Shown one piece after another: positions 54,142-62,072 of a stretch of DNA of 64,000 nucleotides. Made by a program: the position numbers and the translations under genes. Every line of letters begins with the position of its first letter. The stretch's first letter is position 1. The stretch comes from Photobacterium galatheae. GTDB taxonomy: Bacteria; Pseudomonadota; Gammaproteobacteria; Enterobacterales; Vibrionaceae. The notes below the pieces were generated by a model. It made no database searches. It saw only the letters and a list, made by a program, of their open reading frames with translations, and was not told where the DNA came from. Location: assembly GCF_000695255.1 (NCBI RefSeq), contig NZ_JMIB01000028.1:58719-122718 (forward strand), given 5' to 3'.

Positions 54142-57100
54142 ATGAGTTCATCGAAAGTTGCAGTGATCGGCTACGGATTACGTGTCCCAGAGGCGCAGGA
54201 TGCCGATGCATTCTGGGAAATTATTTCTAAAGGCATGGATGTTGTGACAAGAGCTTCAAGCAACGTGGGTGCGACCGCAAGCGATCGCGTCCATGCCTAT
54301 GGTCTTCTGGAGGGCTTTGAGCAATTTGATGCTGAATACTTTGAATATTCGCCCAGAGAAGCAGAAGACATTGATCCGCAACAGCGCCTTTTGTTGCATT
54401 GTGCCGTTGAGGCACTTGAATCTGCTGGCGTATCCCCGAAAAAGATTCCCTATGATATTGGTGTTTGGGCAGCCAGTGGATTGAGTGGTTATTTATTACA
54501 CACCCTGGATCACTCACGCAGTGGCATGGATGCGACTTCTCAATTGATGGGGGGCGACGGACATTACGCTGCGACGCGTATTTCTTATAAATTGGGTTTA
54601 ACCGGGCCAGCAATGGCGGTGGGTTCTGCATGTTCCTCGTCTCTTTTGGCGATACATTCAGCCGCACAGGCGATCCTGAATGGAGAAACCGATCTTGCAT
54701 TAGCTGGCGGGATGGATATCGAGTTTCCGCAGCCCATGAGTTATCTCTTCCAGGACGGTGGGATCTTGTCTTCAGACGGTGTATGTCGCCCGTTTGATTC
54801 CGCCGCGAACGGCACCGTCTTTGGTTCCGGTGGTGGTCTGGTTTTGCTGGCAGATCTTGATACTGCCCTGAAAGAAGGGTGGCCGATTTTAGCGGAAATC
54901 GCTGGCTCGGCAGCCAACAATGATGGTTCAGACAAAGCATCATTTTCAGCCCCTAAACCGTCACGACAAGCCGATGTTATCTCTCAGGCACTGACTGTTG
55001 CTGAATTATCTCCTGAAGATGTGGGGTTTATTGAATGCCACGGAACAGGGACGCTATTAGGTGATCAAAGTGAACTTGAAGCCCTTGCCTCAGTGTTTGG
55101 GCATGAATCTGGCATCGTTTTGGGTTCAGCAAAAGCGAACTTTGGACATTTGCGTGTCGGTGCGGGTGTTATCGGTTTTATCAAAGCATGTGAAACCATT
55201 GCTCATGGTGAAATGGCACCAATGGCAAACCTCAGTCATCCGGTGAATGCCGTTGCGGAACATGGTTTTATCGTTGAGCCTGCTGCAAAAGCGCTGAATT
55301 TTGATCAGCGTAAAGCGGCTGGTGTGAGTTCATTTGGTTTTGGCGGAACGAACGTCCATGTCGTTTTAAAGCAGAATTCAACACGTGTTTTCAAGGACTC
55401 GCAAGGTTCCACTGATGCCGCAGTGATACTCCCGGTCTCTTCGACAAGTCCTGATTCATGTATTTCAAATGGCATCGCGTTATCTGATTTTATCGAAAGA
55501 CAGGAAGGCATCGATTTAGGCTCGGTTTCCCATACCCTGTGTCAGGGCCGGGAACACGGAAAATACCGATTGGCTGCGATCGCTGCTGATGTTGCGTCGG
55601 CTGTGCGTGGATTACACGCAGCACCGGATGCGTCGGTAGAAGGCTGGGTGGCTGAGAAAAACGCGGTTGTTTTCCTTTTTTCTGGCCAAGGGACAAGTTT
55701 GATGAACCTGGCGCGGGGCTTATGGAACTGGGAACCTGTTTTCACTGAAAAACTGGTGGAATTGGCAACCTACGCCGGATTGGATCGGACGGCTCTGGCG
55801 CAAGCCATTTCAGGTCAGGCCTCATTGCCTTTAGGCATTGAACACGCGCTGCATGTGGCTGTTCAAATGGCCATTGTTGCCCAGTTGCGTGCACGGGGTG
55901 TCACTGAAGCCTATACCGCTGGCTATTCACTGGGTGAGTACGCTGCGGCAGCAGTCGGTGGCGCTGTGGACGAAAAAGCGGTCATTGAAGTACTGCTGAA
56001 GCGGGGTGAAGTGTTGGCGCAGGCACCTCAGGGTCACATGTTTATGGTGGCGTCCTCTCCGGAAGAGATCAAACGATTCGCGCCCCGTACATTCACGGCT
56101 GCTCGTATCGGTGAAACACGCACACTGATTTCATGTCATCCAGACAGTGCCAACGAGGTGCGCGAAAGTTTAAGCGCAGCGGGGATTGTGTTTATTGAGC
56201 TGGATATGGGGCTTCCTTATCATTCGCCTTTGCTTGCTGATGCTGCTGAGCAATTTAACTTGATTTGCCAATCAGCAGAACCGAATGTCGAGTCCCACTG
56301 GATTCCGACGCTCAATAGCAGTCGCTCAAATGATCGTGCTTATTGGTCAAGGCATTTAGAAAGTACGATTGATTTCAGAGTGGTCGGTAAAAAACTATCG
56401 ACACTGACTCAGTCGGAGCGAATCTTGCTGATCGATTTTAGTGACGATGGTTTCCTGAGCAGGGCGACATCCGAGTCTATCTCGTTGAATGAAACCATTC
56501 CGCTCAGTTTAAGCGGCAAGAAGTCGGACACTCGCAAAGCTTATCTGCGTGTTTTGTCTCAATTGTGGGTTTCTGGATGCGACATTCATATTGGAACCTC
56601 TGAGACAGCTACACCTGAGCTGTCGCAATCGATGATGCGCCTCCCGGCACGACGTTGGGAATGTCAGCCATATCTCAAAGCCTCGCAGTCATCGATGAAT
56701 GAGAGCGTGAGCGTGAAAAAAGGGCACCGAAAAGTCCAGCGTGAAGCCTCAATAGAGAAATGGGTGTATCAGCCCAGTTGGACACTGAAAATGCGCAGTC
56801 CTGAACTGGGCGAAATTTCGGAGCAGCGCTGGCTGGTGTTCACACGAAATAACCCGTTGAGCCAGTCGCTCGTATCGCGGCTTGAGTCTGCCGGTGTTGA
56901 CTGCGTTTGTTTACCGATTGAACAGTTTACATTTCAGGATGATGCGGCAATTCAAGGGATCATTGGTCAACTCAATCTTGAGCAGACGCCTTTCGATCGC
57001 ATTGTACATCTCTGGTGCAGTGACGAAACCTCAACGCCAACAGACCTGGAGCCAAGGCTGAGTTTCCTGAATGCAGAGCTGGAACAAGGTTTTTACACAC

Positions 57101-58539
57101 TCTTGTTTGCGCTTCAGGAAATTACCGAGCGGCAAGGCGCTCATCCATTACAGCTGGATATTGTGGCGCATGGTATTCACCCGCTGGACAGTGCTGAATC
57201 TGTACCTGAAAGAGCGCTTCTTTTAGGGGCTTCAATTGTACTCCCGCAGGATTATCCATTTATCACTGGCCGATCGATTGATATATCTGACCTGACTGCA
57301 GACCGGCTGGTTGATGACGTCTTTGACGAACTCAGTACGATGCAGGTTGATCACGCCGTTGCGTTGTTCAGGCAGCAAAGATGGGTGCGTACCTATGAGC
57401 GGGATGTGTTACCTGACCTTCCGAAAGATGAAATGCCGCTCCGTCTTCGGAAGCAAGGTGTCTACCTGATTACGGGCGGACTGGGTGGTATCGGCATGAC
57501 ATTGGCTGAATTTTTGGTCAAACAATGTCAGGCACGTTTGGTTTTAACCGGGTTAGAATCGATTCCAAGCGATGACTCAAGTGACGATCCGCTGATTTGT
57601 CAAAGAAAAGAGCAAATCAAAAAGCTGGAAGCGCTTGGTGGTCAGGTCCTTGCAGTGAAGTGCGATGCTGCGGACCCAGGTGATACAGCGCGGCTCTTAG
57701 ATGAAATCGATACGCGTTTTGGCGGACTGAATGGGGTCATTCATGCTGCGGGCGTTTTCGAAACTCAGCGTGCTTTTAAGAGCATTGCCGAAACCGGCCG
57801 TGAGGACTGTATTCGACGATTACTGCCAAAGGTTCAGGGTACGCTTGTATTAGCGGCGCATTTAAAAGGCCGAAAACTGGACTTTGTCATTACTCAGTCG
57901 TCATTGTCTTCTCAACTGGGCGGGCTTGGTTTTTATGCTTACACGGCCGGAAACGCGTTCATGGATGCCTTTACGGAAAGGCAACGGAACCAGGATATAC
58001 CATGGATGACCGTGAACTGGGATGGTTGGATCTTCAGAGAGCGTGGTGATGACGCACCACACCAATCGGTTGTCTCTCCTTCATTTGCATCGCCTGATTT
58101 TGGGGTGGTTGCAGAAATTGCCGTGCGTCCAAGTGAAGGGGCGGAGATTTATGCGCGGCTGATGCATACCAAACATCCTCGTCAGGTTCTGATTTCAACC
58201 GCGAACTTTAATGAACGAATTTCACAGTGGGTGAACTCATCCCACCATGAGAAGACTGAAGTGGTGTTGAAAAACGCTCAGTCCTGGGATGACCCAGTGG
58301 CACGAAAAGTTGCAGACGCGTGGGGTGAAATTTTAGGCGTTGATGAACTTCAACCGGAATCAAATTTCTTCGCGGTTGGCGGCGACTCGTTGCTCGGTGT
58401 TTCTCTGGCGCACCGTTTGAGTGTTGAATTTAATGTTGTTCTCAGTGCAATTACGCTGTTTGAAAATGCCACGATTGATCAAATGGTCTCTGTGATCAAA
58501 AAAGCTTCTCATCATTCAGGAAAGGAGATCGAGTCATGA
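54142..58539 (+). CDS. Type I modular polyketide synthase, KS-AT-KR-ACP
   Basis: A single-module PKS of 1465 residues. KS: GSACSSSLLA with Cys164, then HGTGT and KANFGHL. AT: FLFSGQGTS, nucleophile AGYSLGEY (Ser596), LKRGEVLAQA and GLPYHSPL in place of HAFHS/YASHS, so malonyl or methylmalonyl choice is unclear. A structural KR half follows, then the KR: GGLGGIG (near 1112), QSSLSSQ and YTAGNAFMDAF (Tyr1267). It has neither the B-type LDD (HAAGVFETQRA instead) nor an A-type Trp. ACP: AVGGDSLLGV with Ser1416. No DH, ER or thioesterase. One extension giving a beta-hydroxyacyl-ACP is expected. Start at the ATG with GGAG at seven bases; one at 54130 is an alternative. It overlaps the next gene as ATGA. 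Confidence 0.92.
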   Translation: MSSSKVAVIGYGLRVPEAQDADAFWEIISKGMDVVTRASSNVGATASDRVHAYGLLEGFEQFDAEYFEYSPREAEDIDPQQRLLLHCAVEALESAGVSPKKIPYDIGVWAASGLSGYLLHTLDHSRSGMDATSQLMGGDGHYAATRISYKLGLTGPAMAVGSACSSSLLAIHSAAQAILNGETDLALAGGMDIEFPQPMSYLFQDGGILSSDGVCRPFDSAANGTVFGSGGGLVLLADLDTALKEGWPILAEIAGSAANNDGSDKASFSAPKPSRQADVISQALTVAELSPEDVGFIECHGTGTLLGDQSELEALASVFGHESGIVLGSAKANFGHLRVGAGVIGFIKACETIAHGEMAPMANLSHPVNAVAEHGFIVEPAAKALNFDQRKAAGVSSFGFGGTNVHVVLKQNSTRVFKDSQGSTDAAVILPVSSTSPDSCISNGIALSDFIERQEGIDLGSVSHTLCQGREHGKYRLAAIAADVASAVRGLHAAPDASVEGWVAEKNAVVFLFSGQGTSLMNLARGLWNWEPVFTEKLVELATYAGLDRTALAQAISGQASLPLGIEHALHVAVQMAIVAQLRARGVTEAYTAGYSLGEYAAAAVGGAVDEKAVIEVLLKRGEVLAQAPQGHMFMVASSPEEIKRFAPRTFTAARIGETRTLISCHPDSANEVRESLSAAGIVFIELDMGLPYHSPLLADAAEQFNLICQSAEPNVESHWIPTLNSSRSNDRAYWSRHLESTIDFRVVGKKLSTLTQSERILLIDFSDDGFLSRATSESISLNETIPLSLSGKKSDTRKAYLRVLSQLWVSGCDIHIGTSETATPELSQSMMRLPARRWECQPYLKASQSSMNESVSVKKGHRKVQREASIEKWVYQPSWTLKMRSPELGEISEQRWLVFTRNNPLSQSLVSRLESAGVDCVCLPIEQFTFQDDAAIQGIIGQLNLEQTPFDRIVHLWCSDETSTPTDLEPRLSFLNAELEQGFYTLLFALQEITERQGAHPLQLDIVAHGIHPLDSAESVPERALLLGASIVLPQDYPFITGRSIDISDLTADRLVDDVFDELSTMQVDHAVALFRQQRWVRTYERDVLPDLPKDEMPLRLRKQGVYLITGGLGGIGMTLAEFLVKQCQARLVLTGLESIPSDDSSDDPLICQRKEQIKKLEALGGQVLAVKCDAADPGDTARLLDEIDTRFGGLNGVIHAAGVFETQRAFKSIAETGREDCIRRLLPKVQGTLVLAAHLKGRKLDFVITQSSLSSQLGGLGFYAYTAGNAFMDAFTERQRNQDIPWMTVNWDGWIFRERGDDAPHQSVVSPSFASPDFGVVAEIAVRPSEGAEIYARLMHTKHPRQVLISTANFNERISQWVNSSHHEKTEVVLKNAQSWDDPVARKVADAWGEILGVDELQPESNFFAVGGDSLLGVSLAHRLSVEFNVVLSAITLFENATIDQMVSVIKKASHHSGKEIES

Positions 58540-59045
58540 GTTCATCCGTAAGTCAGACAGGCGGATCAAGTGAAGCGATGCGATTTACGGTCACCAAGAT
58601 GTTTGATGATCTTCCATGCTCACATCGCGCTTGGGCACAGCAAGGGAAATGTTCATTTCTGCACGGATATGAACGCGTTTTTACGATTGAATTCGGGTGT
58701 AACGAGTTAGAAAAAGACACAGGGTTTGTCATTGATTTTGGCGCGATGAAAACGATTCGAGCGCTCCTTCAGGATCAATTTGACCATACAACCGTGATCG
58801 CTGAAAACGACCCGGAACTTGAGCTATTTCAAGCGCTTTCAGAGAAGCAGATAATTGATTTGCGGGTGATGCATCATCCGGGCATGGAAGGTGCCGCAGA
58901 GTGGGTCTTCCACAATGTTGATGCATTAGTGAAACGTCAAACCAATCATCGTGTGCATGTTCTGAAGGTCGAGGCGAGAGAATCTCGAAAGAATGCTGTG
59001 ACCTTTACGCCTCAGCGAGCGCAGGCCAGTGAGGCGAGCCTGTGA
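58536..59045 (+). CDS. 6-pyruvoyl/6-carboxytetrahydropterin synthase family protein
   Basis: A 169-residue PTPS/QueD-fold protein, which acts on dihydroneopterin triphosphate. Features: zinc His30 (LPCSHRAW), Cys39 in GKCSFLHGY, TGFVIDFGAMK, the catalytic Asp-His pair in QFDHTTV, and Glu in LKVEAR. The usual zinc pair HGH is HGY here (His43, Tyr45), a change I associate with a QueD-like side clade, so the reaction may differ from both PTPS and QueD. GTP cyclohydrolase I two genes later would supply its substrate. No QueE or QueC gene is present, which argues against queuosine synthesis. The start overlaps the PKS stop by 4 nt. Confidence 0.85.
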   Translation: MSSSVSQTGGSSEAMRFTVTKMFDDLPCSHRAWAQQGKCSFLHGYERVFTIEFGCNELEKDTGFVIDFGAMKTIRALLQDQFDHTTVIAENDPELELFQALSEKQIIDLRVMHHPGMEGAAEWVFHNVDALVKRQTNHRVHVLKVEARESRKNAVTFTPQRAQASEASL

Positions 59046-59812
59046 GTTCTCAGCAATCAATAAGCGCACCACGAACCTGGCTCGTGCTCCCCGGATGGCG
59101 TCAATCTGCCGCGCACTGGCAGCCAGCCGCCAGATGGTTGAGCCGGGATCGGATTTCTCTGGTTTCGGAAAACTTAGGTGCAATGGCAGAAACGTGCATG
59201 TCGGAACGGGGCAGCGTCGATCGGCTGGCTGAAATGAGCCAGAAGCTGTCTGAGCGTGCGATTGAAGAAGGTGCTTCTGTGATTGTCGGACACTCGGCCG
59301 GTGCGCCTTTAGCGGTTTTAACCGCAGCCCAAGTGCCGGAGATTCGATGTGTGGTTCTTGTTGAACCTGTCGGCGCACACTTTCTGCCCAACCTGAATCA
59401 TGTTCAGCGGAAAAGCTACGATCGGTTGGCTGAAGTGACTGCAACAACAAAAGGTAGTGAGTATCCCCTTGCGAAGGGGGATACACTTCGATCAATTGAA
59501 TTAAGGTCGTTAATTGATGCGAATCACAGTGCTGAGACGGTGGGGCTTCCTTCCGTCAACGCTGAACGTGCGACGGTTATTGCCAATGGATTGACGGCAC
59601 TCACAACGCCAACACTGATGATTCGCGGTCAGGTATCCGGCATTGTCTCGATTGAAGATATCGAGACTCTGGCAGCATTCAATGGCAATGTGAAAACGAT
59701 TGAAATTCCGCTTGCCGGGCATTCCCCCCATATCGATCGGCCCCGTCAAACGACGGATGCAATGCTTCAGTTTGAAGCGGCGACTTATCAAAATTATTGT
59801 GAAAGGATTTAA
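59042..59812 (+). CDS. Alpha/beta hydrolase of the PKS/pterin cluster
   Basis: A 256-residue alpha/beta hydrolase. WLVLPGWRQSAAHW provides the oxyanion loop, VIVGHSAGAPLAV the nucleophile (Ser85), and AGHSPHID the catalytic His. It starts with GTG overlapping the previous stop (GTGA). The PKS has no thioesterase, so this enzyme may release or transfer the acyl chain from the ACP, or hydrolyse a side product. It is not of the GrsT type. A role in product release is an inference from position. Confidence 0.85.
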   Translation: MSSQQSISAPRTWLVLPGWRQSAAHWQPAARWLSRDRISLVSENLGAMAETCMSERGSVDRLAEMSQKLSERAIEEGASVIVGHSAGAPLAVLTAAQVPEIRCVVLVEPVGAHFLPNLNHVQRKSYDRLAEVTATTKGSEYPLAKGDTLRSIELRSLIDANHSAETVGLPSVNAERATVIANGLTALTTPTLMIRGQVSGIVSIEDIETLAAFNGNVKTIEIPLAGHSPHIDRPRQTTDAMLQFEAATYQNYCERI

Positions 59813-59817
59813 TAAAA

Positions 59818-60450
59818 ATGGATGCCCCAACCCCTGCAATATTGAAAAAACCAAGTGTGTATGCGCCGAAAAATGGCGTGGATAAGGAGCGTATTGAACG
59901 TGCAGTTCGAGAAATTCTTTACGCAATTGGTGATGACCCCCAACGAGAGGGCCTGCTTGATACCCCCAAGCGCGTCGCAAAAGCCTATGAAGAGATGTTC
60001 TCAGGACTGGCGAGTGATCCTTTTGAGGTATTAGGCACCGTCTTTCATGAAAACTACCGCGATATCGTGATGGTGCGAAATATCGAGGTTTCGTCATTTT
60101 GTGAACACCATTTGCTCCCTTTTCGGGGAACCGCAAGTATTGGCTATTTACCGGCGAAAGAGGGCGGTGTTGTCGGGTTATCGAAGCTGGCCAGATTAGT
60201 CGAGGTTTTTGCCCGCAGACCTCAGGTTCAGGAACGACTGACCACCCAAATTGCCGATGCACTTGAAGCGGCTTTAGATGCTGAAGGCGTGATCGTCGAG
60301 ATTGAATGTGAGCACAGTTGTATGTCGTTTCGGGGTGTGAAAAAGTCTGGGTCGACGACGGTGACATCCACGTTGAGGGGCGTATTCCGAGATGACCCAC
60401 AACAACAAGCCATGGTTCTCAATTTATTAAGGGGTGGAAACAAATCCTGA
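59818..60450 (+). CDS. folE: GTP cyclohydrolase I (cluster paralogue)
   Basis: A 210-residue FolE that converts GTP to 7,8-dihydroneopterin triphosphate. Zinc and active-site residues are intact: SSFCEHHLLPF (Cys, His), VVGLSKLARLVEVFARRPQVQERLT, and ECEHSCMSFRGVKKSGS with the second Cys. It lies 5 nt after the hydrolase and overlaps the first exporter gene by 1 nt. Inside this cluster it most likely feeds the pterin half of the product; a housekeeping FolE elsewhere in the genome is expected but not visible. Confidence 0.94.
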   Translation: MDAPTPAILKKPSVYAPKNGVDKERIERAVREILYAIGDDPQREGLLDTPKRVAKAYEEMFSGLASDPFEVLGTVFHENYRDIVMVRNIEVSSFCEHHLLPFRGTASIGYLPAKEGGVVGLSKLARLVEVFARRPQVQERLTTQIADALEAALDAEGVIVEIECEHSCMSFRGVKKSGSTTVTSTLRGVFRDDPQQQAMVLNLLRGGNKS

Positions 60451-62072
60451 TGAATAATTCTCAGCCAAAGACAGATTCGAGTCTCGTATTTAATGGGGAT
60501 TTAAGCTCACCTTGGCGGCTGATTCGTGCAGTTGTCGGCCCGCGTTGGTTTCTGATGACCACTGCAATTGTACTGCTGGCGATTGCCGCTTTTGTCCATA
60601 TGATGATTCCGTGGTTTCTTTCTAAAATCATTGATGATGGACTGATGAAATTCGATCGCGATGCGCTCATTTACTGGGGGGGAGCACTCGCGCTTGTCTC
60701 TGCAGTAAATCCAATTGCTTATGCGTTGGGGTATCGTGTGATGGCGTTGTTGGAAGCAAGAGCGCGTCGGCAAGTTAATCATCGTATTAATAACAATGTT
60801 TCTTTTCCTGGCGTTGCCCCTCGAACAAGCAGCATGGGAGAAACCGTCAATGTTGTGACCGGTGATAACGAAGTTCTTGCCTCAGTATTCTCCACTATTG
60901 GGCATGGGGTCATGAACCTGATTGCGTTCACACTCGGTGTCATCCTGGTGTGGCAAATTCATATGTGGCTCGGCATTGCAATTGCGATCGGGGTGATTGC
61001 GACGACAGTGATTGCCGGCCCTTTATTGGGGAAGTTAGAGCAACGCTGGACAAACTATCGTGGCACTCTGGCGACCACAACGGATTTTGCAGCCGATACG
61101 ATCCGGGGTCTTCGCGTGCTGCGCGGTATTGGCGGTGAGAATAAATTCTTAGCACGTTATCAGAAGCAATCACGGGATCTGTTGGAAGACTCTTACAAAC
61201 TCTCAAACCAAAGTAGCTGGATCCATGCGTTGCAACAGGCAATTCCGCTGACGTATATGGTTGCCATCATTTGGTTGGGTGCCCGGCTGACATTCAATGG
61301 CGATATTAGCGTCGGGGAGCTGAGTGCTGCATTCGGTTATGCGACAGGTCTTGTCATGTATTCTGGCTCGCTGTTAGGCACAGCGCATTCAGTGGTCAGT
61401 ATTCGGGTGGCCGCTGTGAGAATTTCCCGGTATTTATCTGGCGATAGGTCGTTAAACACTGAATCACAAGCGCCGGAACAAACCGTTGGGAACCCCATTG
61501 TGGTTGACCGGGGCCAGTTGACTGTCATCGTGCCTGCAAAGATGAGTGCTGCAAAACAATTATTGATGGACTTTGCTGAATCAGATGATGCACGCGATAC
61601 CATTCTGGTTTCAGACACAGACTACATTTTTTCCGGAACTTTGCTTGAAGCACTCAATACAACACAAGGTGATTATGAAGCGTCGCTGGCTGCCGTGAAT
61701 GGCCAGGATATTCAGTCCAGTATCGAATCAGCCTCAGATCAGATGGTTCATGATAAGGGGCTCAACCTTTCAGGTGGTCAAAGACAGCGGCTTATATTGG
61801 CACGTGCCATTGCCCGTCAATCAGAGACCTTATTGCTCTGTGATCCGACGTCTGCCCTCGATGCTGTGACTGAGCTTTCGATTGCGCGGCAAATGAAAGA
61901 AAGCCGCTCAGGAAAAACAACGATCGTGGTCTCTGGTTCATTGATCTGGCAGTCCTACGCGGATTCGGTCATTCACCTTCGCGATGCTGATTGCGAAAAA
62001 CACGTCACCCTCAAGCACAATTCAGAGTCTGTGCAGACTCACCCGGCAATGGAGAATCTCAGTCTTGGATAA
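60450..62072 (+). CDS. ABC half-exporter with degenerate ATP site
   Basis: A 540-residue membrane-ATPase fusion. Residues 30-330 hold about six membrane helices of the type I exporter fold. The ATPase part is short (about 180 residues). Its Walker A position reads VPAKMSAAKQ with no Gly-x-x-Gly-x-Gly-Lys, and Walker B LLLCDPTSALD has Cys464 for Asp and Asp465 for the catalytic Glu. The signature LSGGQ (440-444) is intact. It cannot hydrolyse ATP alone but can lend its signature motif to the partner encoded next, forming one active site in a heterodimer. Probable role: export of the cluster product. Confidence 0.9.
   Translation: MNNSQPKTDSSLVFNGDLSSPWRLIRAVVGPRWFLMTTAIVLLAIAAFVHMMIPWFLSKIIDDGLMKFDRDALIYWGGALALVSAVNPIAYALGYRVMALLEARARRQVNHRINNNVSFPGVAPRTSSMGETVNVVTGDNEVLASVFSTIGHGVMNLIAFTLGVILVWQIHMWLGIAIAIGVIATTVIAGPLLGKLEQRWTNYRGTLATTTDFAADTIRGLRVLRGIGGENKFLARYQKQSRDLLEDSYKLSNQSSWIHALQQAIPLTYMVAIIWLGARLTFNGDISVGELSAAFGYATGLVMYSGSLLGTAHSVVSIRVAAVRISRYLSGDRSLNTESQAPEQTVGNPIVVDRGQLTVIVPAKMSAAKQLLMDFAESDDARDTILVSDTDYIFSGTLLEALNTTQGDYEASLAAVNGQDIQSSIESASDQMVHDKGLNLSGGQRQRLILARAIARQSETLLLCDPTSALDAVTELSIARQMKESRSGKTTIVVSGSLIWQSYADSVIHLRDADCEKHVTLKHNSESVQTHPAMENLSLG

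Noticed and set aside
58536..60450. Queuosine/preQ0 pathway for the folE and PTPS-like genes
   Set aside because: No QueE, QueC or QueF gene is present and the genes are embedded between a PKS and exporters.
61984..62064. Longer N terminus of the second ABC protein from ATG 61984
   Set aside because: No ribosome site and 27 atypical residues; TTG at 62065 with GGAG fits better, although not proven.
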